Positions 8,723 through 17,840 of a DNA stretch of 64,000 nucleotides are shown here, one piece after another. The stretch lies in the NCBI RefSeq assembly GCF_002573715.1, contig NZ_PDHM01000028.1, positions 437,651 to 501,650 of the forward strand, in the 5' to 3' direction. This stretch comes from Paenibacillus sp. EZ-K15. GTDB lineage: Bacteria; Bacillota; Bacilli; Paenibacillales; Paenibacillaceae. Positions within the stretch are counted from its first letter, which is position 1. Each line of letters opens with the position of its first letter. The notes below the pieces were generated by a model. It saw only the letters and a program-made list of their open reading frames with translations. It did not search any database and was not told where the DNA came from. Position numbers and translations under genes: made by a program.

Positions 8723-9676
8723 TTATTGGAATCCGTCCTTTAGCCAAGCGCCGGCTAATGCAATCGCACCGCGGGCGGCTAACGTATCTGCCAAATCATT
8801 TAGCATAACGAAATCATGAATGATTCCTTGATAACGCACCGTCGTGACGTCCACGCCAGCCTTCCGAAGCTTATTCCCGTAGGCTTCTCCTTCATCCCGA
8901 AGAACGTCGGCTTCAGCCGTGATGATGAGAGCCGGAGGGAGATCACGAAGCTGGTCGATGGAGGCTCTCAGAGGAGAGGTATGGATTTCATTCAACTCTT
9001 CCGGTTTGTTGATATACTGTTCCCAGAACCAAGCCATCCCATCACGGCGCAGGAAGTACCCTTCGGCGAATTCATGGTACGAGTCCGTATCCATTCCGGC
9101 ATCCGTAACCGGATAGAACAGCAGCTGTCGTTTGATCTCGGGGCCTTTTCTTTCCTTAGCTATCAACGTGATGGCCGCTGTCATATTGCCGCCGACGCTG
9201 TCACCCCCGATGGAGATATGATCTGAATTCAGGCCATGAGCTTTGCCGGAGGAAGCGATCCATTGCAGTGTAGCATAGATCTCTTCAAGGGCTGTCGGAT
9301 ATTTGACTTCGGGAGACAAGCTGTAATTAGGAAATACGATGGCGGATCCGCTTCTGACCGCCAGCTCGCGAATCAGCCGGTCGTGGGTATGGGCATTGCC
9401 GAACACCCATCCTGCGCCATGAATGTACAAAACAGTTTTAAGCAATTGTCCGGCCGTGTTCTTCGGACGTAGGATCCGAATGGACACTTGACCGCTTGGT
9501 CCGCCTGGGATGCTGAGATCCTCAATATCTACATCCTGTTTCTTGACATCTCCCGATTGAACTTCGTCTACCGTAACTCTTCCCTTCTCAGGTCCAAGAT
9601 GGAATAAGTAGGGCGGATTCGCAGTAGCCTCAACGAATTGTTGTGCGGCAGGCTCAAGAATAATCTTTTTGGTCAT
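8723..9676 (-). CDS. Alpha/beta hydrolase fold-3 esterase (HSL family, Aes-like)
   Basis: 317 residues. Hormone-sensitive-lipase family: the oxyanion motif appears as HGAGW (classical HGGG), the nucleophile elbow as GDSVGGN with the catalytic Ser, the acid region as EADVLRDEGEAY and the catalytic His as IIHDF near the C-terminus. It lacks a signal peptide, so it is cytosolic and probably acts on short acyl esters. I take the second ATG (9676) because GAGGAG is 10 nt upstream; the ATG at 9685 is only 1 nt from it. It stands alone between att-like sites A and B with a peroxiredoxin remnant upstream. Confidence 0.9.
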   Translation of the reverse strand: MTKKIILEPAAQQFVEATANPPYLFHLGPEKGRVTVDEVQSGDVKKQDVDIEDLSIPGGPSGQVSIRILRPKNTAGQLLKTVLYIHGAGWVFGNAHTHDRLIRELAVRSGSAIVFPNYSLSPEVKYPTALEEIYATLQWIASSGKAHGLNSDHISIGGDSVGGNMTAAITLIAKERKGPEIKRQLLFYPVTDAGMDTDSYHEFAEGYFLRRDGMAWFWEQYINKPEELNEIHTSPLRASIDQLRDLPPALIITAEADVLRDEGEAYGNKLRKAGVDVTTVRYQGIIHDFVMLNDLADTLAARGAIALAGAWLKDGFQ

Positions 9677-9750
9677 GTTTAGCATTCTCCTCTATCATTA
9701 TTAATTGCAGAAAATTAAATTGTGAAAAACCATTCAGGCTAAAAAAAGGA

Positions 9751-10010
9751 TTACAACTTGCGTAGCTCCCAGAGAATATCCTCCGGCTCCATCCTCTTGG
9801 TAAAGTCCGGATTCACGTTTGCGGAACGGATAACGGAGTATTCGTCAATCATGAACGTTCCCGTCACTGGAAGCAGCCAATGAACCGTCCCAATGTACTC
9901 GTTAGGATCAATATTATGGCTTAGGTATATGCTCTTCAGATAGTCGGCACTTCATACAACAGGTTAGTTTTGGCGGCAACGATTCCCTTAGGGTCGCTGA
10001 GAACCTAAAA
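9751..10010 (-). pseudogene. Peroxiredoxin-like (AhpC/TSA) gene, C-terminal remnant with frameshift
   Basis: The minus strand encodes VLSDPKGIVAAKTNLLYEV, then after a frameshift near 9945 DYLKSIYLSHNIDPNEYIG, HWLLPVTGTFMIDEYSVIR and NPDFTKRMEPEDILWELRKL, ending in TAA at 9751-9753. This is the C-terminal half of a thioredoxin-fold peroxiredoxin of the DUF899-independent, peroxiredoxin-like type; the peroxidatic cysteine region is absent. It ends within 90 bp of att-like site B, as if cut there. Confidence 0.75.
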
Positions 10011-10096
10011 GGACAGTTCTGTTTTCCTCAGACAGCGTAGGACGACCGATTCGTATTTTCTGGATAATATCGGAAAACGCACCTTTGCATCTCGCC

Positions 10097-10114
10097 CTAC
10101 TTATGATACGGTTC
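10097..10114 (-). repeat. att-like site B: copy of the rlmH 3' end
   Basis: Minus strand GAACCGTATCATAAGTAG, 16 of 18 identical to the rlmH terminus. Similarity to site C extends further on the rlmH-proximal side: GCTTAACGGG, then TCGGCGAAAAAT and AAGGAG (to about 10150). Confidence 0.7.
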
Positions 10115-10181
10115 AGCTTAACGGGACTATCGGCGAAAAATAAGAAGGAGTGGACCCCCCTAGACCTTATAACCAACAGCG

Positions 10182-11384
10182 TCAGCCCTCTTTCTCCACA
10201 AAATGCCGCCCCACGGAGTAATATTCATCCTTATTCACGGCATCGTCCAGCCACTTCATCAGCTTCACCCCGTCCTGTTCAGCTTTGTAGAAATGATTTA
10301 ATGGAGAGAGTGTATGTGGTGTCCTGCCCGTCTTCTCGTTAAGACCGTAATCCGTGATGTAATAATAGTAGCCTGGCAATCCTTGAGTTAGCTCTCCGGC
10401 AGATTGCAGCATGCGGGCCGACCAGCGATGCACATATTCGCCATCATCCAAAACGTCACCATTCAGATCCTTTTCAAAGTCGAACAGCAGCTCATCATAA
10501 AGCGTATTGGACTGCAAAATTACCGCATTGTCCGGGAGCAGCTTGCGGTTCGCCGCGAATACGGACGAAATCAAATCGCCGTTGACTTCATAACCAAAGG
10601 TTTCTGCAAAGTTGACCTTCCATTCGTTATCGATAATATCCGGCCAGCGGTTGGCATTTAAGTAGGAGCCGTCCGAATATTGATAAATGCGGGCATCCGG
10701 GTAGCGTTTCGCAATCTCAGGCGCCCAGAACGCAGCTCCGAATCCTCCGGCGCTTTCTCCCGCAATGAGGATCTTTTCCGGCGCAGCGAAATGGTTTGCA
10801 ATCCATTCCAATGCTGCGCGCGTATTGGCTTGACCGTTGTAACGCATTGTAAACGACTTGCCTTTGGCGTCCGTATATTCCTTGGATGCATTCCCGATAT
10901 GCAGATCACCAGTAGAATAAGGGATATATACAATATTCCAATCCTTGAACGGATTGTCGGGGTTATTATTTTTCAACAGGCCGCCAAGCGTACTTACTTT
11001 AAAGAATGGAATGTTCGGAAAGTAATATTTGATCTCACCGTTCTTCATTACATTACTCAAATTGATCGGCTGCGCGGCAGTCACCGCATCCCAGGCCACA
11101 CCGCCCCCAGAAAAATAAATGATCAATTTATCTTCAGCAGCTGCTCCCTTATTGGCAAGTAAATAGTATTCCGAACCGTCGGCAGAAATTACTTGTGCAT
11201 CCTGGTCAAACTTGATTTTATTCCAGACATAGCGCTCCGCAGCAGCCCATTTATCCGGTTCCGCAGGCTTTTCAAGTATGAAGAAATAAACATAACCCGC
11301 CAAAACACCCAAAGTAAGTGCAATTCCGCCTATCGAAGTCAGGAGAATCTTGTTGATTCTTTTCACTGTTTTCTTTTTTGCCAC
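10182..11384 (-). CDS. Membrane-anchored hydrolase of the pectinacetylesterase (PAE/Notum-like) family
   Basis: 400 residues. A basic N-terminus and one membrane helix (about residues 13-35) tether the protein outside the cell. The hydrolase domain then shows the family blocks IIYFSGGGVAWD (oxyanion region), IVYIPYSTGDLHIG, the nucleophile elbow AGESAGGFGA, YQYSDGS and, near the end, GRTPHTLSPLNHFY containing the likely catalytic His. The PAE family deacylates esters on polysaccharides or proteins; the substrate here is unknown. The start is GTG at 11384 with AGAGGA about 10 nt upstream. It is the first gene inside the B-C interval and has no co-directional partner within 300 bp. Confidence 0.82.
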   Translation of the reverse strand: MAKKKTVKRINKILLTSIGGIALTLGVLAGYVYFFILEKPAEPDKWAAAERYVWNKIKFDQDAQVISADGSEYYLLANKGAAAEDKLIIYFSGGGVAWDAVTAAQPINLSNVMKNGEIKYYFPNIPFFKVSTLGGLLKNNNPDNPFKDWNIVYIPYSTGDLHIGNASKEYTDAKGKSFTMRYNGQANTRAALEWIANHFAAPEKILIAGESAGGFGAAFWAPEIAKRYPDARIYQYSDGSYLNANRWPDIIDNEWKVNFAETFGYEVNGDLISSVFAANRKLLPDNAVILQSNTLYDELLFDFEKDLNGDVLDDGEYVHRWSARMLQSAGELTQGLPGYYYYITDYGLNEKTGRTPHTLSPLNHFYKAEQDGVKLMKWLDDAVNKDEYYSVGRHFVEKEG

Positions 11385-11718
11385 ACAAAGACCGTCCTCT
11401 CAACCATAAAGTAGTCCACAAGTTTTTCAATCTTCATTATCATGCTGATTTTAACGTCCAATGTGAATGTAAGCACCATAAAATTTAGAGTGCTGTTTAT
11501 GCTACTGCTCAAAAAGTAAATTATTGTTGATTTAGCTGCTCGAAACCAGGGGTCAAAGTGTGGCGAATTATAACTTAGATGCCCTCTATCTCCCTTTTTA
11601 TTACCCTATCCAGAAGCTATAATCAAGCTAACATGCACAGAAGACCACCGAAGAAATCGGCGGCCTGATCTGTCGGTGAGTATATAGAGACTTGGTTTTC
11701 AAACCTCAGTTTTGTCGG

Positions 11719-12894
11719 TTACGCTCCGTTTCGTTCCGCCATTGAAGATCGGCGACGCATGGATAAAGAAATAATAGCCGGGATGAGTCCAATTGCGACG
11801 CCAACTCCGCCAAACCAACCAACTGCTGCAAGAGAGACGCTGTCTACAACAATACCCCCAATTACAGCCCCTACGGCCATTCCCAACTGCACGATAGAAT
11901 TGTTCAAACTCAGGATGATCCCCGAAGCCTGAGGAGCCATGCCGATTAAATAAACTTGTTGAACCGGCCCCGTCGACCAAGCGAAAAAGGACCATAACAT
12001 AAGCAAAGGCAACACGAACATGGACGAGTGGGAGAACGCAGTCAGTAACAATAATATTCCGGAGTGAAAGAGCAAGCCTCCAATCATCGTACGGGGGATA
12101 CCCCATTTATCTGCACCGTAGCCGCCAACTTGGGAGCCTATGAGACTGGCCAGCCCAAACGCAAACAGCCCGACGTTTACCATCCCTTCGCTCATCCCCG
12201 TAATGTCCAAAAGAAACGGCGTTATATAGGTGTACAGCATCGTATAGCCCAATATCCAGAAAAAACTGATGGAAAGCGCGACAGTGATTCGGGGGCTTTT
12301 TAATAAGGCAAGCTGTTCCCGAATAGGAACGGGAGCCTCTCCTTCCGATTTCGGAATTGTCAGCAAAAGGACCAACATCGCGACCAAGCTCAGGGCTCCG
12401 ACTCCCGTGAAGATGATTTTCCAATCATGTGAGCCCGCGATGATCCTCCCAAGCGGGACCCCTAGAATAAGTGCGAGGTTAAAGCCCACTAGAACCGTGG
12501 CGATAGCGCTACCCTGTTTTCCAGGATGAGATATTTTGGCGGCAACCGTCAGGGCGACGACTATAAATACCCCCGTGCTGATTGCCAAAATAATTCTTGC
12601 TCCGAGCAGCATGCCGTAGCCTGTAGTTGTGACAGTGATCAAATTCCCAACGAAAAATAATCCCAAAGCCGACAGCATAAGCTTTCTTCGATCCATTTTT
12701 GCCGTGAATGCAATAAGAATCGGGGTGCCGATGGCATAAGCAAGCGAGTAGACCGTAATCAACTGCCCGGCCGCCGCTACCGACACTCCAATATCACTTG
12801 CAAGCATATCCAAAATGCCAGCAATCACAAACTCCGAAGTTCCGACTAAAAAGCTGACAATGGCCAGAATATAAATTTTCCATGAATTCCCCAT
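11719..12894 (-). CDS. MFS efflux transporter, AraJ/DHA1 type
   Basis: 391 residues with 12 predicted membrane helices. TM1 is AIVSFLVGTSEFVIAGIL; the loop 2-3 MFS signature appears as GTPILIAFTAKMDRRKLM, and motif C-like glycine/proline patterns are in TM5 (FNLALILGVPLGRIIA). The length and pattern fit proton-driven drug or sugar efflux carriers of the DHA1 branch. The start ATG has GAGGAG 6 nt upstream. It follows the luciferase-like gene by 145 bp in the same direction and probably belongs to the ArsR-headed cluster. A second reading frame over its 3' end is a shadow. Confidence 0.9.
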   Translation of the reverse strand: MGNSWKIYILAIVSFLVGTSEFVIAGILDMLASDIGVSVAAAGQLITVYSLAYAIGTPILIAFTAKMDRRKLMLSALGLFFVGNLITVTTTGYGMLLGARIILAISTGVFIVVALTVAAKISHPGKQGSAIATVLVGFNLALILGVPLGRIIAGSHDWKIIFTGVGALSLVAMLVLLLTIPKSEGEAPVPIREQLALLKSPRITVALSISFFWILGYTMLYTYITPFLLDITGMSEGMVNVGLFAFGLASLIGSQVGGYGADKWGIPRTMIGGLLFHSGILLLLTAFSHSSMFVLPLLMLWSFFAWSTGPVQQVYLIGMAPQASGIILSLNNSIVQLGMAVGAVIGGIVVDSVSLAAVGWFGGVGVAIGLIPAIISLSMRRRSSMAERNGA

Positions 12895-13038
12895 CTATTT
12901 CTCCTCTTTTCATTTCAACAGATCTAAATCTATAGAAGTCATATTTAAAAAATAACGCTCAATTCGCCGACTTCATTTCTCGGCTCAATCAAGCCTCCTC
13001 GTTCCAAGCGTTCGTACTCTGCTTTAAGCGTTACGGCC

Positions 13039-14091
13039 TTACGTCTGACGGGCGAGCTCCTTACGGACAATCGGCGCTACTTTGGTGCCGAGAAGCTCAA
13101 TCGTCCGCAGCAAGTCGCGATGCGGCAATGAACTGAAATCGTTGTACATCATGAATCGAGTCAAGCCTAGGTTCTTATGCAGCAGCACGATCTTCTCTGC
13201 GACATATTCGGGATCTCCGACGTAAAGAGCGCCGTTAAGGCTGCGGGCTGAATCGTACGAGTCACGTGTATAAGGAGACCAGCCTCGTTCCCAGCCAATT
13301 TGGTTCATTTGCTCGGCCATGACAGGATAATACCGCTTAGCTGCCTCTTTTGTCGTATTCGAAATAAAGCCATGCGAATGCGTAGCAATTTGCAGCTTAT
13401 TCGGATCGTGACCGGCTTTCACGGCGGCCTCTTTATAAAGCTCCACCAAGGGTGCGAATCTTTGCGGCTCCCCTCCCAGGATAGAGAAGGCAATCGGAAG
13501 TCCCAGCAAACCGGCCCGAACAGCTGATTCCGGGTTGCCGCCCGTACCGATCCAGACAGGCAAAGGCTCCTGCTGTGCACGTGGATAGATTCCCATGTTG
13601 TCAATCGCCGGGCGAAGACCGCCGCGCCAGGTCACCTTTTCGGAGGCCCGAATCTTTAACAGCAGTTCCAGTTTATCTTCAAACAATTCCTCGTAATCTC
13701 TTAGGTCATAGCCGAATAGCGGAAACGATTCGATGAACGATCCCCGTCCGGCCATGATCTCCGCTCGCCCGTTCGATAGACCGTCCAGCGTTGCAAAGTC
13801 CTGGTACACCCGCACCGGATCATCCGAAGATAGCACCGTCACTGCGCTCGAGAGCCGGATCTGCTCCGTTTTAGCGGCAGCGGCGGCCAGAATGACAGCT
13901 GGCGACGAGCTTGTATAGTCGATTCGATGGTGCTCGCCGACGGCATAGACGTCGAGGCCAACTTGATCTGCTAATTGCATCTCTTCGATCGCTTGGCGCA
14001 GCCTCTCGGCATGTGAAACACCGCCATTTCGGGGATTTGCATGGAGGAATGTGCTCATTCCAATCTCCATCGTATTCGATTGATCGCTCAT
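13039..14091 (-). CDS. LLM-class flavin-dependent oxidoreductase (luciferase-like monooxygenase)
   Basis: 350 residues with the TIM-barrel luciferase pattern: DQVGLDVYAVGEHHRIDY (strand 2), SSPAVILAAAAAKTEQIRL, DDPVRVYQDFATLDGLSNGR and GRGSF, the last two typical of the alkanal/F420-like LLM clade. The enzyme is expected to use reduced FMN to oxygenate or reduce an unknown organic substrate. I prefer the ATG at 14091 (AAGGAG 9 nt upstream) over 14097. A candidate ArsR operator lies about 120 nt upstream. Together with the MFS pump downstream this suggests a detoxification or antibiotic-resistance cluster. Confidence 0.9.
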   Translation of the reverse strand: MSDQSNTMEIGMSTFLHANPRNGGVSHAERLRQAIEEMQLADQVGLDVYAVGEHHRIDYTSSSPAVILAAAAAKTEQIRLSSAVTVLSSDDPVRVYQDFATLDGLSNGRAEIMAGRGSFIESFPLFGYDLRDYEELFEDKLELLLKIRASEKVTWRGGLRPAIDNMGIYPRAQQEPLPVWIGTGGNPESAVRAGLLGLPIAFSILGGEPQRFAPLVELYKEAAVKAGHDPNKLQIATHSHGFISNTTKEAAKRYYPVMAEQMNQIGWERGWSPYTRDSYDSARSLNGALYVGDPEYVAEKIVLLHKNLGLTRFMMYNDFSSLPHRDLLRTIELLGTKVAPIVRKELARQT

Positions 14092-14209
14092 AGTCATTCT
14101 CTCCTTCTTACTATGATTAGGGATGATTAGTAAAAACTGTTGAATGATCCTTGCAAATCGGCTCGTTCGCTAAAAATTAATTCAAGTATAACCCCCATCA
14201 ATTCTACAG

Positions 14210-14225
14210 TTCTACACTTATAGAA
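14210..14225. promoter_or_regulatory. Candidate ArsR operator upstream of the LLM gene
   Basis: TTCTACACTTATAGAA is a 5-bp inverted repeat with a 6-bp spacer. It matches 12 of 16 bases of the element at 14554-14569 in front of the ArsR gene. Binding is inferred, not shown. Confidence 0.5.
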
Positions 14226-14241
14226 ATAACTTCTAAAAAAA

Positions 14242-14523
14242 TTACGCCAACAAAAAGGGCGCAAATTTTTCTGCTATTTCTCGATTGACGTTATAGTGAA
14301 TATACGATCCATTCTTGCGAGAATCAATCAAGCCAGAGTCCGTCAATTGCTTCAAATGATGCGATAGCGTCGAGCCTGCAACCGATTCAAGCCTTTCACC
14401 GACGGCGGTGAAGCATAAATTGCTCTCTTTCGCGAGCAGTAGAGCGATTTTCAGCCGGGTTGGTTCCCCCAAAGCTTTATACACTTTAACCGCTTGCCCG
14501 ATATCTTCTTGATTTTCTCCCAT
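14242..14523 (-). CDS. ArsR-family winged-helix repressor
   Basis: 93 residues. Winged HTH: VKVYKALGEPTRLKIALLL, then the recognition region GSTLSHHLKQLTDSGLI and the wing SRKNGSYIHYNVN. A single Cys (in NLCFTAVGE) sits before helix 4 and no CxC metal site is visible, so metal sensing of the classical ArsR type is doubtful; it may sense an organic ligand or redox state. I use the ATG at 14523, which has a textbook GGAGGTG 6 nt upstream, rather than a longer frame reaching 14595. It is followed by the LLM and MFS genes, its likely regulon. Confidence 0.9.
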   Translation of the reverse strand: MGENQEDIGQAVKVYKALGEPTRLKIALLLAKESNLCFTAVGERLESVAGSTLSHHLKQLTDSGLIDSRKNGSYIHYNVNREIAEKFAPFLLA

Positions 14524-14553
14524 GATAATCACCTCCCCGTATCCCTTCTGCAG

Positions 14554-14569
14554 TTCTATAACTATCGAA
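14554..14569. promoter_or_regulatory. Candidate ArsR autoregulatory operator
   Basis: TTCTATAACTATCGAA, 31 nt upstream of the ArsR start, resembles the element at 14210-14225 (12/16). Two related sites in front of the repressor and its neighbour fit autoregulation. Confidence 0.45.
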
Positions 14570-14812
14570 ACCAATATTAGCACCAAGCCATTCAAAAGTA
14601 AAGGGGGCGCCTTGGTTTTGCGCCCCGATCAGCGCCGGTAGAACGTAACCAGCCCAGCCCGCGATCCTGCACATGGTAAATAAGTGCGTAAGACGGATGT
14701 GATTTGGTGACTTCACCAATACACCTCTAAACAATTTTCTCGAATTAAATATTGGATAATAAAGCCATTGCTTGCTTTGGTACGTCTAATTAGATATATG
14801 AACTAAAAGTGG

Positions 14813-15346
14813 GTGAGGAGAATCGAAAATCTCGTACATAAAGCACGATTAGGTGATCACCATGCGTACATCACGTTATTTCAGCAATATGAGCAGCAAT
14901 TGTATCGAACAGCCTTCGTGTACGTGAACAATCAACAGGACGCTTTGGATGTCATCCAAGAAACGGCCTATCGCTCATTCAAGCTAATTGCGACCCTGAG
15001 GGAACCAAAATATTTTAAAACGTGGTTAATCCGAATTTGTATAACTTGTGCAATTGATCTGCTTCGCCAACGAAAAAAAGTCGTTCACCTAAAGCCCGAA
15101 CACATGGAATTTGCTGTCGGTAATGAGGATTACGATGTGCCGCTTTCGATTTCATTGAAACAATTAATTGAACAATTAGATGAGGATGAACGAAGCGTAG
15201 TCCTGCTGAGATTCTATCATGATTTCACGATCAAGGAGATTGCCGAAGTCCTGCAAATCCCTCTCGGTACCAGCAAAACGATACTATACCGCGCCTTGCA
15301 TAAGCTAAGGAAGGTAGTTAAGGAGGAGTCTGTATATGAGCAATAA
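14813..15346 (+). CDS. ECF-type RNA polymerase sigma factor
   Basis: 177 residues. Region 2 is visible as AYITLFQQYEQQLYRTAFVY and DALDVIQETAYRSFKLI, region 4 as LDEDERSVVLLRFYHDFTIKEIAEVLQIPLGTSKTILYRAL in pieces, the HTH that reads the -35 element. The size and SigV-like order place it among ECF sigma factors. An in-frame TAA lies just upstream, so the GTG at 14813 is the first possible start although its ribosome site is weak. The gene overlaps the next one by 11 nt, the usual arrangement of sigma factor and cognate anti-sigma factor. Confidence 0.9.
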   Translation: MRRIENLVHKARLGDHHAYITLFQQYEQQLYRTAFVYVNNQQDALDVIQETAYRSFKLIATLREPKYFKTWLIRICITCAIDLLRQRKKVVHLKPEHMEFAVGNEDYDVPLSISLKQLIEQLDEDERSVVLLRFYHDFTIKEIAEVLQIPLGTSKTILYRALHKLRKVVKEESVYEQ

Positions 15347-16658
15347 TATAAAACAAGCCATTGAAGAAATCCCTATTCCTGCAATGCTTCATGAACGAAG
15401 TCTAAACGGTATTCACCAAGCGAAAGAAGAATGGGATACGGCATTAGCTATCCCCAAGAGGAGAAAGCGGATTATAAATCGAGTTGTTGCAGCTTCCTTG
15501 ATCGGCGTACTCTCCATTAGCGCAGCAGTTACATTCAATCCGCATCTTTCAGCTGCAATTCAAAGGGCACTACAATTCATTCCAGGAATCGGTGTGGTTC
15601 AAGACAGTAGCATAGATTCTTATATGCTAACAGAACCAGTTGATATTAAACTCAGCAATCATGACGTTACCATAACTGCTATGTTGGTTCAAAAGGATAT
15701 GACGACGATTGAATTGAACGCATATACAGAAAGTTCTTTTAAGATTAATATCATAAGCGAATCTGGTAAGGTGTTCGAAAGCTCATCTGTTTCAACATAT
15801 GGTGGCGGTAGCTTTTCAAAAATCACACATAAGTTCTATGGTCATGTTGATATTAAAGATTATGCACAGTTGTCTTTTGATGATTTCAAGAAGGAGGTAT
15901 TTACCATTCCACTTAGCAAGATGGATAGCATTGACAGCCTAAACGCTATCGGTGATTCCATGGAAATCGATGATCTCGAGATTACGGCTATTCCAACTCC
16001 TGCAGGTCATAAGGGCAGAATATTTTTAAGTACGAAACACTCGAATCCATTCAGATATAATGAACATAGTTCTGCTGAGAAAGGTGATCTTATTATACTG
16101 AATGAAAACATCAGCGTTACGGATGAATTTGGTAATGACTATCCAATAGATAACAAGGGCACATGGATTCCTTTTAAAGACATTTATTTCAACTTGGGAA
16201 ACTCAGATGTTAAGAAATACACGTTAACCATCCCGCAATTGATGAGTGTCGGTCATGAGGAAGTCAAGCTATCGATTAACGTTCCGGACGGAACAGAAGG
16301 TCCATTAAACCAATCCTTCGACATTGCTGGTTACCCCGTAGAACTGACTAAATTCAATAAATTCAAGTCGCAAGATAACAAAGACTTCATTGAGATATAT
16401 GTAGAGATGCCAAATCCGCAACAGCTGAATCGTTCTTTAAAGGATTTCGATGTTTCCATAGATACTACACTTGGATCGTACAAGGCCCGTGATGCAACAA
16501 CTGGCGTGTTGAAATCTTTCTCGGTTAGTTATGATCCTAACGACTCGGGGAAACTGGATGTTACTGTATCCAAACCGATTATTGATATGAAGGGGCCATG
16601 GAAATTTGAAATAGCAGCAGATAAATTTAAGAGCCAGCAGGTCGCCGAACACGAATAG
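15336..16658 (+). CDS. DUF4179-domain transmembrane anti-sigma factor
   Basis: 440 residues. The cytoplasmic N-terminus (about 45 residues) would hold the sigma factor. A membrane helix at about residues 46-68 (IINRVVAASLIGVLSISAAV) follows, then the DUF4179 signature around HLSAAIQRALQFIPGIGVVQ and a long extracytoplasmic beta-rich region of the DUF5643 type. AAGGAGG lies 9 nt before the ATG. Translational coupling to the sigma gene (11-nt overlap) supports the pairing. It probably keeps the sigma factor inactive until an envelope signal arrives; the signal is unknown. Confidence 0.85.
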   Translation: MSNNIKQAIEEIPIPAMLHERSLNGIHQAKEEWDTALAIPKRRKRIINRVVAASLIGVLSISAAVTFNPHLSAAIQRALQFIPGIGVVQDSSIDSYMLTEPVDIKLSNHDVTITAMLVQKDMTTIELNAYTESSFKINIISESGKVFESSSVSTYGGGSFSKITHKFYGHVDIKDYAQLSFDDFKKEVFTIPLSKMDSIDSLNAIGDSMEIDDLEITAIPTPAGHKGRIFLSTKHSNPFRYNEHSSAEKGDLIILNENISVTDEFGNDYPIDNKGTWIPFKDIYFNLGNSDVKKYTLTIPQLMSVGHEEVKLSINVPDGTEGPLNQSFDIAGYPVELTKFNKFKSQDNKDFIEIYVEMPNPQQLNRSLKDFDVSIDTTLGSYKARDATTGVLKSFSVSYDPNDSGKLDVTVSKPIIDMKGPWKFEIAADKFKSQQVAEHE

Positions 16659-16814
16659 GCACAGAGTCTCTGGTCTGAATGATCGTGGCAACTGCATGTA
16701 CGAAATGGAAGTTTGAATTCCTGTCGTTAAGAAGCCTAGTACTTAGAAAAGAGAGCAACACGAGTGACTGCCACTCCTGGGGCGGCAGCCATATCCGGGG
16801 AAATAAAAGCATTA

Positions 16815-16851
16815 AAAATGAGCTAGCGGGGACATACCGCCAGCTCATTTT
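16815..16851. terminator. Bidirectional terminator between the DUF4179 and DUF4261 genes
   Basis: Stem AAAATGAGCT (16815-16824) / AGCTCATTTT (16842-16851), extended inward by AGCGG/CCGCC. It has A and T runs on both sides and lies between two convergent genes. Confidence 0.75.
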
Positions 16852-16964
16852 CGTGCCGTATCATATAGCAGGCATGTTAGTCTAAAGATGACGGTTCAGT
16901 CGGCTGGATCGGGACACCCCACGCAACTCCCGGCGCGAGGTGCGCGGTCATACGTCGGCCGGAT

Positions 16965-17840
16965 TTATTCTCGTTCTCCTGCCGCATATTCACCTGGACT
17001 GACATCCATCACTTCTCTGGAAGGCTGGATCAGCGACATTTCGAACCTGCAAGGCCAATGCACTTCCGGCACCATCTCCCCATTCAGCAAGCCGGCGATC
17101 GTTTCGCCGTCGCTCACCGGTACATCCGCTTCAAACAAGTAGGCTGCGACATTGAATGCATGCCGTGACACGTCATTCGGATCCAATGTATGAAAGTGGT
17201 ACTGGACATCCGGAAGGCCGAGCGCAAAGAGACCGAGTGAATCGATCAAGCTGTCTTCGGTCCCATGAATGGTAAAATAGCGGATATTCATGCCGAACTG
17301 CAAGAACCGCGCAGCTCCTTCGTACGGATTATCCGCAATTTCGGCCGTATGCAGCAATTTTCCGCTTGATGGAATCCAGATCGCTTTGCAGGTGGGGAAC
17401 AGACTTACGGCAGCCTCCAGCCAATCCGCCAATAAGGCGCTGCGCGATTTATAATCCAGCCCCGCCGCCATGAAGTCGCTGATCAGCAGCTTATAGCGGC
17501 ATTTTTCCAGAACGTCCTCGGCATCCGGCATCGTCCAAAACTGGGTGCGCTCCAAGTCGGTAATCGTCTCCGGTTGAAAAGGAGTAACGTCTGCCATCAT
17601 CACCTGAGCTGGCAAGTTCCCCTCCTGGTAGGCTACTTTATAGGCCTCTACGGCAAACGACGACAATGCGCCATCTGCCGACACGGTATCCGTTTTCCCG
17701 CATCGGGTTTCTAACGCATTCCGAACGGCTTCCGCATTCGGCCGTTCCACTTTCTCCTCAAACAGCAGATACATTTGAAATAACCGCTGAAACTCACTTT
17801 TTTCATCCAAATCTTGCTGAAGCACGCGTCCGCTCTCCAT
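16965..17840 (-). CDS. DUF4261 domain-containing protein
   Basis: 291 residues, cytosolic, no membrane segment. The C-terminal part carries the DUF4261 pattern (NIRYFTIHGTEDSLIDSLGL, GLPDVQYHFHTLDPNDV), preceded by FMAAGLDYKSRSALLADWLE and CKAIWIPSSGKLL. The function of the family is not known. The start at 17840 has AGGGGAGA very close to the ATG; a GTG 15 nt downstream has better spacing, so the start is uncertain. It is convergent with the anti-sigma gene. Confidence 0.75.
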   Translation of the reverse strand: MESGRVLQQDLDEKSEFQRLFQMYLLFEEKVERPNAEAVRNALETRCGKTDTVSADGALSSFAVEAYKVAYQEGNLPAQVMMADVTPFQPETITDLERTQFWTMPDAEDVLEKCRYKLLISDFMAAGLDYKSRSALLADWLEAAVSLFPTCKAIWIPSSGKLLHTAEIADNPYEGAARFLQFGMNIRYFTIHGTEDSLIDSLGLFALGLPDVQYHFHTLDPNDVSRHAFNVAAYLFEADVPVSDGETIAGLLNGEMVPEVHWPCRFEMSLIQPSREVMDVSPGEYAAGERE

